From NCBI GenBank assembly GCA_002782345.1, contig PFHO01000020.1, positions 19,849-25,428 on the forward strand: DNA of 5,580 nt. Direction: 5' to 3'. The notes beneath the pieces were generated by a model that made no database searches, was not told the DNA's origin, and was given only the letters and a program-made list of their open reading frames with translations. This document shows positions 1 through 5,580 of the stretch, in pieces. Each line of letters starts with the position of its first letter. Position 1 is the first letter of the stretch. This stretch comes from Candidatus Moranbacteria bacterium CG_4_8_14_3_um_filter_34_16 (lineage in GTDB: Bacteria > Patescibacteriota > Minisyncoccia > Moranbacterales > UBA2206). The translations under genes and the position numbers were made by a program.

Positions 1-1024
1 TCGTTTCCATATAAAAAGGAGGCTTTGTTCCAATTGATTGAGCTCTGTCTAAAACAAAAATTTCTTGGCAATTTTGCAAAATTTGGCTCAACTTTTCATT
101 TTCAAACGGTCGAAATAAATTTATTTTTATCAATCCGACTTTTTCTCCTTGAAAACGTAAAATATCAACCGCCATCTTGGCAGTTCCGGCAGAAGATCCA
201 GCTAAAATCATTATTCTCTGCGCATCTTCGGTTTTATACGCTTCAAAAAAATCATATTTTCTTTGAGTGATTTTTTGGTATTCTTTAGCGATTTCCTGAT
301 ATTTTTCCGCCACTTTTTCCATCACTTTTTCTTGATCAATTTTGAATTCAAAATAGGAATTTTGAAGCGCCACCGGACCGAAAGTTACTGGATTTTCAAT
401 GTCCAAAAGAGCATTTTTTGCTTTATACTCTCCGACAAATTTTTTTACCGTTTTGTCATCCAATGTTTCCAAATTTTCTACTGAATGCGAAGTGCTAAAT
501 CCGTCCATAATAACCATGATCGGCAAAGCGACTTCCTCCGCTAATTTCATCCCAATAATAGTTTGATCGTAAACTTCTTGTGCGTTTTCACAAAAAATTT
601 GCATCCAACCGGAATCGCGTGCGCCCATAACATCGCTATGATCCCCATGAATATTAATTGGGGCTGAAAGCGCTCGCGCTGCCACCACCATTAAAATTGG
701 CAAACGCATTCCAGATGCGATATAAAGTACCTCATGCATATAGGCGAGTCCTTGCGAACTAGTGGCAGTTACTGTTCTGGCTCCAGCCGTGCTGGCTCCC
801 ACTGCCGCGCTTATCGCGCTATGTTCCGATTCCACTTTGATAATCTCAGTATCCACTTTTCCGTCCGCTTCAAATTTGGCGTAAGTTTCAATAATCGGAG
901 TTTGAGGAGTGATTGGATAAATCGGCATTACCTCTGGTTCAATCTGACGCAAAGCTTCCGCCACCGCTCCCCCGCCGGTCAAAGCTAAATTTTTTGATTT
1001 TTTGTTTTTATTTTTTTCAATCAT
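1..1024 (-). CDS. porA: Pyruvate (2-oxoacid):ferredoxin oxidoreductase, alpha subunit, partial (3' end outside window)
   Basis: The alpha subunit carries the thiamine-diphosphate-interacting and transketolase-C-like domains of the cytosolic enzyme that interconverts pyruvate and acetyl-CoA plus CO2 with ferredoxin. Reading from ATG at 1024, 341 codons stay open to the window edge; the family is usually about 390 residues, so roughly 50 are missing. Visible motifs are YPITPQTP (residues 36-43), VESEHSA (64-70), GARTVTATSSQGL (81-93), AARAL (115-119), GDHSDVMGARDSGW (127-140), and a second domain starting near 270 (IMILAGSSAGTAK). By alignment from memory with Desulfovibrio africanus PFOR, T39, E67 and R117 match Thr31, Glu64 and Arg114, which contact cofactor or substrate. 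The start lies 14 bp after the cupin stop without a recognisable Shine-Dalgarno site, suggesting translational coupling. The beta, gamma and delta subunits are not in view; beta probably follows to the left. The exact 2-oxoacid cannot be fixed from this subunit alone. Confidence 0.93.
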   Translation of the reverse strand, partial: MIEKNKNKKSKNLALTGGGAVAEALRQIEPEVMPIYPITPQTPIIETYAKFEADGKVDTEIIKVESEHSAISAAVGASTAGARTVTATSSQGLAYMHEVLYIASGMRLPILMVVAARALSAPINIHGDHSDVMGARDSGWMQIFCENAQEVYDQTIIGMKLAEEVALPIMVIMDGFSTSHSVENLETLDDKTVKKFVGEYKAKNALLDIENPVTFGPVALQNSYFEFKIDQEKVMEKVAEKYQEIAKEYQKITQRKYDFFEAYKTEDAQRIMILAGSSAGTAKMAVDILRFQGEKVGLIKINLFRPFENEKLSQILQNCQEIFVLDRAQSIGTKPPFYMET

Positions 1025-1038
1025 ATCATTTGGTAAAA

Positions 1039-1449
1039 TTATTCTTTAATTTTTAATATTTTTTTATACATTTCATAATCGTCTATATAATCGCTTCTGT
1101 CAGGCTTATAGTTGGTTGATGATAAAGCTAATAAAATCGCATCCGCTGAAAAACTTTTGAAATGATGCCAAACAAAATTTCCCGCATATATCGCCGACAT
1201 CGGACCAGTCATAGGAAATTCCTCCAACCCTTTTCCCCTGTCAATCACTGCCACACAAGAACCTCTTTGTAAAATAAAAATTTCTTTTTCTTTCTTATGA
1301 CAATGAGCGCCGGTGTTGTTTTTAATATCAGTGATAAAATAAATTCTTTTTATCTCAAAATCAACATAATCTTTCAACTCTATCGGAACCATCGTAAAAT
1401 TATCTCCCTCTATTTTTTTTAATTCAATCCGCCTAAATTTCAACATCAT
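1039..1449 (-). CDS. FdtA/WxcM-like cupin, probable dTDP-4-keto-6-deoxyglucose 3,4-ketoisomerase
   Basis: This small 136-residue protein has the single-cupin layout of the FdtA/QdtA/TylM family (about 130-150 residues). Those enzymes move the keto group of dTDP-4-keto-6-deoxyglucose from C4 to C3 before an aminotransferase acts. Seen here: the strand IKRIYFITD (33-41), the histidine pair in GAHCHKKEKEIF (47-58; H49 and H51), the turn QRGSCVAVIDRG (61-72), VWHHF (93-97), and the typical ending DAILLALSSTNY...DYIDDYEMYKK. The gene starts 19 bp after the rfbB stop, and RfbB makes the substrate of this family, which supports the call. Odd point: the usual Arg-Gly-x-His-x-His reads Thr-Gly-Ala-His-Cys-His, so the arginine is lost. 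Isomerase activity, its C4 stereochemistry (Fuc3N- or Qui3N-type) or a different cupin role all remain open. Two adjacent ATGs (1449, 1446) are both possible starts, with no clear ribosome binding site. Confidence 0.8.
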   Translation of the reverse strand: MMLKFRRIELKKIEGDNFTMVPIELKDYVDFEIKRIYFITDIKNNTGAHCHKKEKEIFILQRGSCVAVIDRGKGLEEFPMTGPMSAIYAGNFVWHHFKSFSADAILLALSSTNYKPDRSDYIDDYEMYKKILKIKE

Positions 1450-1468
1450 ATTTTTTTGAACAGACAGC

Positions 1469-2521
1469 TTATTTCCGGTTAAAAAAATCCTCTTGAAATT
1501 TATTCATTTCATTTTTTTTCTTTTTCAAATTTTCTACCCAAGATTTATTTTCTAAATACCACTGCACCGTTTCCGCCAAACCTTTTTCAAATTTTTCTCG
1601 CGGATATTCAGGCTTCCACCCTAAAGATAAAATCTTGGTAGCGTCAATAGCGTAACGACGATCATGACCGGGACGATCCTTTACATATTCTATCATATCT
1701 TCATTTTTTTTCATAATTTTTAAAATCATTTTAGCAACTTCAAGATTGTTTCTTTCATTGCCGGAACCAATGTTATAAACTTCTCCCGCTTTCCCTTTTT
1801 GCAACAATAAATCTAAAGCCCTAACATGATCGCTCACATAAATCCAATCGCGAACATTTAAACCATCTCCGTAAATTGGAACTTTTTCCCCTCCTAAAAG
1901 TTTAAATATAAAAAAAGGAATCAATTTTTCGGGAAACTGATATGGTCCATAATTATTGGAACAATGCGTAACTATCACTGGAACTTTATGCGTTTTAAAA
2001 TAAGCGTTACACATTAAATCGCCACCTGCTTTGGCAGCCGCATAAGGCATATTGGGCATAATGGGAGTTTCTTCAGTAAACAATTCATCGCTATCCAAAT
2101 CCAGAGAACCATACACTTCATCTGTGGAAACATTTACAAATTTTTCTATTTGATTTTTTTTTACAGTGTCCAAAATCATTTGCACGCCAAGAGTGTTGCT
2201 TAACACAAATTCTTTGGCGCCTCCATGGATAGAACGATCCACATGAGTTTCCGCCGCAAAATTGATAATATGACTGATCCGATATTTTTTTATAGTTTCA
2301 TCCAATTTTTCTAAGTCTGTTATATCTCCTTGAATAAAAAAGTAATTTGGATTATTTTCAAGTTGTTTATGATTTTCAAGATTTCCCGCATAAGTTAACT
2401 TGTCATAATTAACTATTCTACGATCGGGATATTTTTCCGACATATAATGAATAAAATTAGAACCGATAAAACCCGCCCCGCCACAAACTAAAATTGTTTT
2501 CGCTTGATTTTTAATACTCAT
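1469..2521 (-). CDS. rfbB: dTDP-glucose 4,6-dehydratase
   Basis: This cytosolic NAD-dependent extended short-chain dehydrogenase (RmlB/RfbB) converts dTDP-glucose to dTDP-4-keto-6-deoxyglucose, the branch point for rhamnose and amino-deoxyhexoses. The 350 residues match the family's usual 330-360. Visible are the NAD-binding GGAGFIG (14-20) with the acidic D40 after the second strand, FAAETHVDRSI (88-98), the catalytic STDEVYG (132-138: T133, D134, E135), the YxxxK pair Y160/K164, NNYGPYQFPEKLIP (189-202), RDWIYVSDH (224-232) and DRPGHDRRYAID (282-293). It is complete and probably active. The C-terminal 25 residues are a lysine-rich tail. It is the first gene of a tight cluster with the FdtA-like cupin and porA, behind a TATAAT promoter ending 25 bp upstream. 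ATG 2521 is the only sensible start because the Rossmann motif begins 13 residues in. No rmlA, rmlC or rmlD is present in the window. Confidence 0.96.
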   Translation of the reverse strand: MSIKNQAKTILVCGGAGFIGSNFIHYMSEKYPDRRIVNYDKLTYAGNLENHKQLENNPNYFFIQGDITDLEKLDETIKKYRISHIINFAAETHVDRSIHGGAKEFVLSNTLGVQMILDTVKKNQIEKFVNVSTDEVYGSLDLDSDELFTEETPIMPNMPYAAAKAGGDLMCNAYFKTHKVPVIVTHCSNNYGPYQFPEKLIPFFIFKLLGGEKVPIYGDGLNVRDWIYVSDHVRALDLLLQKGKAGEVYNIGSGNERNNLEVAKMILKIMKKNEDMIEYVKDRPGHDRRYAIDATKILSLGWKPEYPREKFEKGLAETVQWYLENKSWVENLKKKKNEMNKFQEDFFNRK

Positions 2522-2546
2522 TTTTTAAACTTATCTAGCCGATTTA

Positions 2547-2575
2547 ATTATATATTTAGGACTTACGCGTTTTAC
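2547..2575 (-). promoter_or_regulatory. Probable sigma70-type promoter of the rfbB-cupin-porA cluster
   Basis: On the minus strand a perfect TATAAT lies at 2552-2547. The hexamer 17 bp upstream (2575-2570) is GTAAAA, a poor -35 match (3 of 6). Transcription would start near 2540, giving a leader of about 20 nt before the rfbB ATG at 2521. TTACG occurs twice, 9 bp apart (plus strand 2563-2567 and 2572-2576), across the spacer and -35, and could be a repressor or activator half-site pair. In such AT-rich DNA a TATAAT can arise by chance, but its placement upstream of the first gene of a tight cluster supports it. Confidence 0.5.
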
Positions 2576-2576
2576 G

Positions 2577-2615
2577 AGAAATTAATAATAATAATCCAAC
2601 AACGCTCTAATTTCT
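2577..2615. repeat. 8-bp inverted repeat between the DKNYY gene and rfbB
   Basis: AGAAATTA at 2577-2584 is matched by its reverse complement TAATTTCT at 2608-2615, with a 23-nt loop. It lies 11 bp past the stop of the DKNYY gene and just upstream of the rfbB promoter. The arms are nearly all A/T and no T-run follows on the minus strand, so it is a poor intrinsic terminator. It could be an operator or chance. I see no other terminator in the 105-bp gap, so read-through from the upstream gene is possible. Confidence 0.25.
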
Positions 2616-2626
2616 AACATCTTATC

Positions 2627-4471
2627 TTATTTCTTAAATCCATTCACATAAACATTGCTTATATCTTTAGCTTGACAATGTTCTACTGTAAAAGATTGCA
2701 AATCCGCCCCTTCAATGATATCTTTGCCGAAATAGACATGATTTTTATCTTTAGCATATCCACAGTCCATTACTTCAAAAGATTTTGTATCAATATCTTT
2801 CAATAAATATTGCCGGAAATAAAATTTATCGTTTTCCTTCCCATAGCCACCCCAAAGCGACTCATAATTTTTTGGATTAGCTCCTTCAACTATCAGATTA
2901 ACAAAATAAACATAATTTTTATCTTTAGCAAAAACGTTAAGTCCCGATACATTGCTTGGATCAAGAGAAAATGGATTATTAATAACATTGAAAGATTCCG
3001 GATCGGCGCCTTCAATTTTATAAACTCCTTCCGGATTTAAATATTCATAAGTTCCGGAATAATGTTGTTTATCAGAATCATGAGGGGGTATAAAGCAATA
3101 AACATTATCTTTATCAGCAAAAAAATGGACGACAAAACCATTATTCTGATATGGACCAATTAATCTAAATGTTTCTGGATCGGCATCAAATCTGCCTTGA
3201 ACATTATCGCCACTTTCTCTGACATAATACATTCCGTATTTATCATTAAAATATTTTACCTCATCAACTTTCATTATTAACTCAGAAGTTTCCGGATCAG
3301 TATTCAAAATTTTAGTAAAAACAAAATTATTATTAATACTATATTGGGTGTATTTATCTTTGGCAAAATTATTTGAAATCAATTCAAACGAAGATGGATC
3401 TTTTATATCTTTAACCACATCGCGACCGTGATAAACATGATTTTTATCCTTGGCAAGTTGTTCGTTTAATACCACGAAAGATTCCAGATCGGCATCTTCC
3501 GCCAGCTTATAATTATTGTTATATACGTATTTTTCGTCTCTTGAATATGGAGATTTTTTAAGATTAAGAAACGAAGGATCAAATTTTCTGCCAAATATTG
3601 AACTCATTAAGTATGCATTTCCAAAAACCGGGAAGAAATCAATTCTGTCATTTTTGTCAACATTGTCTATGTTGCCACTTTTTATTCCTAGCATTTGAAT
3701 ATCCTCAACTGTTTTTTTTCTATACTCATTTAAAACACTCTCAATGATTGCCTCCTGTTTTGAAAAATCAAAACTCTTAAAAACTAAACTGTTGTTAAGC
3801 TCTTTTTTGACCAAATCAGCCGTTTTAAATGTATCCTTATTTAAATCTTCCAAAATATCGTCCGAATAATTATTGATTTGATCAAATATTTGTTTTTTTA
3901 TTTCTGTTTTTTTTGCCTGATCTAATTTTTGATAAAAAGAATAATAATTTAACTCTTTTTCTATGTATTTTAGCAAATTTTGCTTATCCAGTTTCTCTAT
4001 AAGAAAACTATTTTCAGAAATTTTTTTATAATCTTGCTTAAAAGAATTGAGATTTTCTTTTTGACTTGGCGATAATACATTCTCTTCATTCCAATTTGGC
4101 GAATAAGTATAATTTAATAAATCATTCCTAATCACATCTTTCAAATTTGTTTCATTAGAAAAAGAACGACTTATTACATTTTTTATATATAAAGGATAAG
4201 TTTCCCCTAATGGCTTTAGAGCTTCCAGATTTTGCGCCTGTTTATTTTCGTTGGGGATTGCATTGTTTGTTCCAAAATTAATGTTTTTAACTTTACGAGA
4301 TTGAAAATGAGAAGAATAAACAAAAACTTCAAAGACAGTGATTAAAATTAAAGCTAAAAATAAAGAAATAATCGCTATTTGATTTTTTTTGAATTTTTTA
4401 TTTTTAGTTAAAATAGAATTACTATCAACATTATTGCGAATATTTTTATTAGTGTCTTGGTTTTGCTCCAT
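2627..4471 (-). CDS. Membrane-anchored DKNYY-repeat protein of unknown function
   Basis: The 614-residue protein has three parts. Residues 1-30 are polar and Asn/Lys-rich, ending in KNKKFKKNQ. Residues 31-53 form one hydrophobic helix (IAIISLFLALILITVF core) without a lipobox, so a signal anchor with the N-terminus inside is likely and the rest outside. Residues 75-300 are charged and probably mostly helical, resembling a stalk. Residues 310-614 are about eight degenerate DKNYY-type repeats: an AKDKNHVYF-like strand, a short turn, then EGADPESFxVI. DKNYY domains occur in many bacterial secreted or surface proteins, with no established function. Three cysteines (459, 570, 599) lie in the repeats; no catalytic motif is visible. 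It has its own promoter and is separated by 105 bp from rfbB, so a link to surface sugar synthesis is only suggestive. ATG 4471 is chosen because it gives a normal signal anchor, although no Shine-Dalgarno site precedes it. Confidence 0.88.
   Translation of the reverse strand: MEQNQDTNKNIRNNVDSNSILTKNKKFKKNQIAIISLFLALILITVFEVFVYSSHFQSRKVKNINFGTNNAIPNENKQAQNLEALKPLGETYPLYIKNVISRSFSNETNLKDVIRNDLLNYTYSPNWNEENVLSPSQKENLNSFKQDYKKISENSFLIEKLDKQNLLKYIEKELNYYSFYQKLDQAKKTEIKKQIFDQINNYSDDILEDLNKDTFKTADLVKKELNNSLVFKSFDFSKQEAIIESVLNEYRKKTVEDIQMLGIKSGNIDNVDKNDRIDFFPVFGNAYLMSSIFGRKFDPSFLNLKKSPYSRDEKYVYNNNYKLAEDADLESFVVLNEQLAKDKNHVYHGRDVVKDIKDPSSFELISNNFAKDKYTQYSINNNFVFTKILNTDPETSELIMKVDEVKYFNDKYGMYYVRESGDNVQGRFDADPETFRLIGPYQNNGFVVHFFADKDNVYCFIPPHDSDKQHYSGTYEYLNPEGVYKIEGADPESFNVINNPFSLDPSNVSGLNVFAKDKNYVYFVNLIVEGANPKNYESLWGGYGKENDKFYFRQYLLKDIDTKSFEVMDCGYAKDKNHVYFGKDIIEGADLQSFTVEHCQAKDISNVYVNGFKK
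2630..3544 (-). repeat. Tandem DKNYY repeats, coding (residues 310-614)
   Basis: The repeat unit of about 28-35 residues begins with (K)DKxxVY and carries (E)GADPxSF in its second half. Units begin near residues 312, 341, 371, 410, 453, 516, 545 and 574, with a final partial unit at 602. Units 2, 6 and 8 are canonical. Units 4 and 5 carry insertions that stretch them to about 43 and 63 residues. Unit 7 has DKFYF in place of DKNxVY. The copies differ strongly at DNA level, so they are old duplications kept as a protein fold, not a recent expansion. Confidence 0.8.
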
Positions 4472-4498
4472 TTTTGTTTGCCCATTTTTTATGTTTTT

Positions 4499-4507
4499 AT
4501 TCTACCA
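4499..4507 (-). promoter_or_regulatory. Extended -10 promoter of the DKNYY gene
   Basis: On the minus strand TGGTAGAAT (4507-4499) fits the extended -10 pattern TGnTAnnaT. The region 17 bp upstream (TAGAAA) is a weak -35, as is common for extended -10 promoters. Transcription would start near 4492, only about 21 nt before the ATG at 4471. The geometry resembles that of the rfbB promoter (28 versus 25 nt from -10 to ATG). The promoter lies about 45 bp from the broken left end of the transposase remnant. Confidence 0.5.
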
Positions 4508-4549
4508 CAAAAAATTAGAACTTTCTAGTCCTCGCATCACATCATCTAA

Positions 4550-5374
4550 AATGACACCGAAAGCCTCTCGAATTTATCATCTAAAAATATTCCAGTTAAA
4601 ACCAGTGCTGATTTTGACAGAAAGATCGTTGGCAATATGCAAGTGGACTTTGTGGAAAGTTGTGGCGCCTCCGCTTCGGGAGAATATGTCAATAATCTGT
4701 CTATCTGCGATATTTTCAGTTCTTGGTGGGAAGGCGAGGCAATAATGGGAAAAGGTCAAGCAGGCGCGCTTTCGGGATTGGATGATTGCCGAAAAAGAAT
4801 GCCATTTGCATGGAAAGAATTTCATCTAGATAATGGAACTAACCTTTTAAACTTCGCCGTCTATGCTTACGCGGAAAAAGAGGGTTTGAAATATTCTCGT
4901 TCCCGTCCATATCATAAAAACGATAATTGTTTTATCGAACAGAAAAATTCCACGCATATTCGGCAGGTAATTGGCTATCTCCGTTATGATACGAAAGAAG
5001 AAAAAGATTGCTTGAATAATCTTTACCGGAATGAACTGAGATTATACAAGAATTTTTTTCAGCCAGTAATTAAATTGGAAAACAAGGAGCGAATCGGCGG
5101 AAAGATTAAAAGAAAATACGGTCAAGCGAAGACTCCTTATCGCCGGCTAATAGAGTCCGATCAAATATCCAAGAAAGAAAAAGAAGAATTGATGGCAATT
5201 TATCAAACGCTTAATCCAGCTGAATTGAAAAGAATAATTGATAAAAAATTGGATAATCTTTTCAAGATTTATCAAAAGAAAAAAAATCAAAAAAATGTCA
5301 ATTTAATTAAAAAATCAAAGCCTTCTTTAGTGTCGTTTTCCAAGATGATTCAGGAAAGAATTTTGGTGTCATGA
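4550..5374 (+). pseudogene. 5'-truncated rve/DDE transposase (integrase catalytic core kept)
   Basis: The frame opens after a TAA at 4547-4549 and runs to TGA at 5372-5374. Its first internal ATG is at 4637, but similarity to the family starts upstream of it: the stretch at about 4583-4636 (KNIPVKTSADFDRKIVGN) is the usual linker before the catalytic domain, so ATG 4637 is not the native start. Counted from M at 4637, the integrase-type triad is D4 (QVDFVE), D65 (HLDNGTN) and E101 (FIEQKN), spaced D-60-D-35-E as in IS3/IS481-like and retroviral integrases. SRSRPYHKNDNCFIEQKN and the C-terminal NFFQPVIKLENKERIGGKIKRKYG are typical of a transposase group of about 400 residues. The helix-turn-helix N-terminal portion, perhaps 130-150 residues, is absent and the DKNYY promoter occupies that position. 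The core looks undamaged, so the truncation may be recent, but a protein without DNA-binding domains should not transpose on its own. Confidence 0.82.
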
Positions 5375-5390
5375 TTAAATGATTTGACAC
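5366..5390. repeat. 6-bp inverted repeat at the transposase stop, candidate IS right-end region
   Basis: GTGTCA at 5366-5371 and TGACAC at 5385-5390 are exact reverse complements around a 13-nt loop, overlapping the transposase TGA at 5372-5374. The left arm also matches, inverted, a site at the broken left end of the transposase: ATGACACC at 4551-4558 versus GGTGTCAT at 5365-5372. No T-run follows, so this is not a convincing terminator. A terminal-repeat remnant is possible but unproven, since no flanking target duplication is visible. Confidence 0.3.
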
Positions 5391-5490
5391 GTACTTACTG
5401 ACATATCCTAATAAATAATTGCAAAAAAACAAAAACAACTATCTAATGTCCACTTGTTATACTTATCAATCCTTAATTCAACTTAAATTT

Positions 5491-5519
5491 TTATCACATT
5501 GACCAATCCCAGCTATACT
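5491..5519 (+). promoter_or_regulatory. Probable sigma70-type promoter near the right edge
   Basis: TTATCA (5491-5496, 4 of 6 to TTGACA) is followed after exactly 17 bp by TATACT (5514-5519, 5 of 6 to TATAAT). Transcription would begin near 5526, about 20 nt before a possible TTG start at 5546. The stretch 5375-5490 upstream is non-coding and AT-rich, and I see nothing else definite in it. Confidence 0.45.
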
Positions 5520-5545
5520 AAACCAGTACCTAAGAGAGTAGCATT

Positions 5546-5580
5546 TTGAAAAAACACGAATTTGGCGTAGAATACGGGCA
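5546..5580 (+). CDS. Possible 5' end of a gene running off the right edge
   Basis: A frame opens after TAA at 5531-5533. A TTG at 5546 would give MKKHEFGVEYG before the window ends. GAGAG at 5534-5538, 7 nt before the TTG, could act as a ribosome binding site, and a promoter lies just upstream. Only 11 codons are visible, so no family can be named and the frame may be chance. No ATG is available in this frame inside the window. Confidence 0.35.
   Translation, partial: MKKHEFGVEYG

Noticed and set aside
25..988. Plus-strand open frames at 25-270, 263-484 and 734-988
   Set aside because: All are antisense to porA, whose motifs are unmistakable on the minus strand through the whole stretch.
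2810..3698. Plus-strand open frames at 2810-3040 and 3516-3698
   Set aside because: Antisense shadows of the DKNYY-repeat coding region, with no start signals or recognisable domains.
4389..4745. Plus-strand 118-residue open frame overlapping the transposase start and the DKNYY 5' end
   Set aside because: It runs antisense to the DKNYY signal anchor and then out of frame through the transposase. It has no family resemblance; its one transposase-like stretch near 4551-4570 is too short to prove a frameshift.
4577..4825. Minus-strand 82-residue open frame inside the transposase
   Set aside because: Antisense shadow of a recognisable catalytic domain; composition and motifs do not look like a protein family.
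5366..5415. Intrinsic terminator after the transposase
   Set aside because: The stem is only 6 bp with a 13-nt loop and no T-run follows on the plus strand.
2547..5420. Similarity between the rfbB promoter (minus strand, TCCTAA followed by an A/T run with ATAATT) and 5407-5419 (TCCTAATAAATAATT), as possible ends of one mobile element
   Set aside because: The shared part is short and mostly A/T, as expected by chance in DNA of this composition; the segment between contains intact host genes.
1..5580. CRISPR arrays, tRNA or rRNA genes, riboswitches
   Set aside because: No regularly spaced repeats, no tRNA cloverleaf signatures and no conserved rRNA or riboswitch cores were seen on either strand.

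Overview
The window is AT-rich, with long A/T homopolymers, four confident genes on the minus strand and a damaged transposase on the plus strand. None of the four minus-strand genes has a convincing Shine-Dalgarno site; most starts sit directly behind an A-rich stretch. AT-richness, very short intergenic gaps, a DKNYY-repeat surface protein and this transposase type would fit an uncultured small-genome bacterium of the Patescibacteria (CPR) kind, or another AT-rich anaerobe. That placement is inference only. Stops are TAA in the three complete minus-strand genes and TGA in the transposase remnant, so nothing here indicates code reassignment.

Reading the minus strand from right to left: a 614-residue membrane-anchored protein (4471-2627) has an N-terminal signal anchor, a charged, helix-rich stalk and a C-terminal half made of about eight degenerate DKNYY repeats. 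It has its own extended -10 promoter. A 105-bp gap follows, holding an 8-bp inverted repeat and a perfect TATAAT box. Then comes a tight three-gene cluster: dTDP-glucose 4,6-dehydratase (rfbB/rmlB, 2521-1469), a small FdtA/WxcM-type cupin (1449-1039), and the alpha subunit of a 2-oxoacid (pyruvate):ferredoxin oxidoreductase (porA, 1024 to beyond the left edge). Gaps are 19 and 14 bp.

RfbB makes dTDP-4-keto-6-deoxyglucose. FdtA-type cupins shift the keto group of exactly that product from C4 to C3, so the two genes form a coherent step towards a dTDP-3-amino- or 3-keto-deoxyhexose for a cell-surface glycan. The aminotransferase and the thymidylyltransferase are not in the window. PorA belongs to central carbon metabolism, and its place directly behind the sugar genes is unusual.

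On the plus strand, 4550-5374 is the C-terminal part of an rve/DDE transposase. It keeps the whole D-60-D-35-E catalytic triad but has lost its N-terminal DNA-binding part. It lies head-to-head with the DKNYY gene, whose promoter is about 45 bp from the broken end. The last 200 bp hold a 6-bp inverted repeat at the transposase stop, a plausible sigma70 promoter, and perhaps the first 11 codons of a plus-strand gene running off the right edge.

I do not see a clearly new system. The most interesting leads are the porA/deoxysugar operon, the divergent cupin, and the DKNYY repeat protein beside a decaying insertion sequence.
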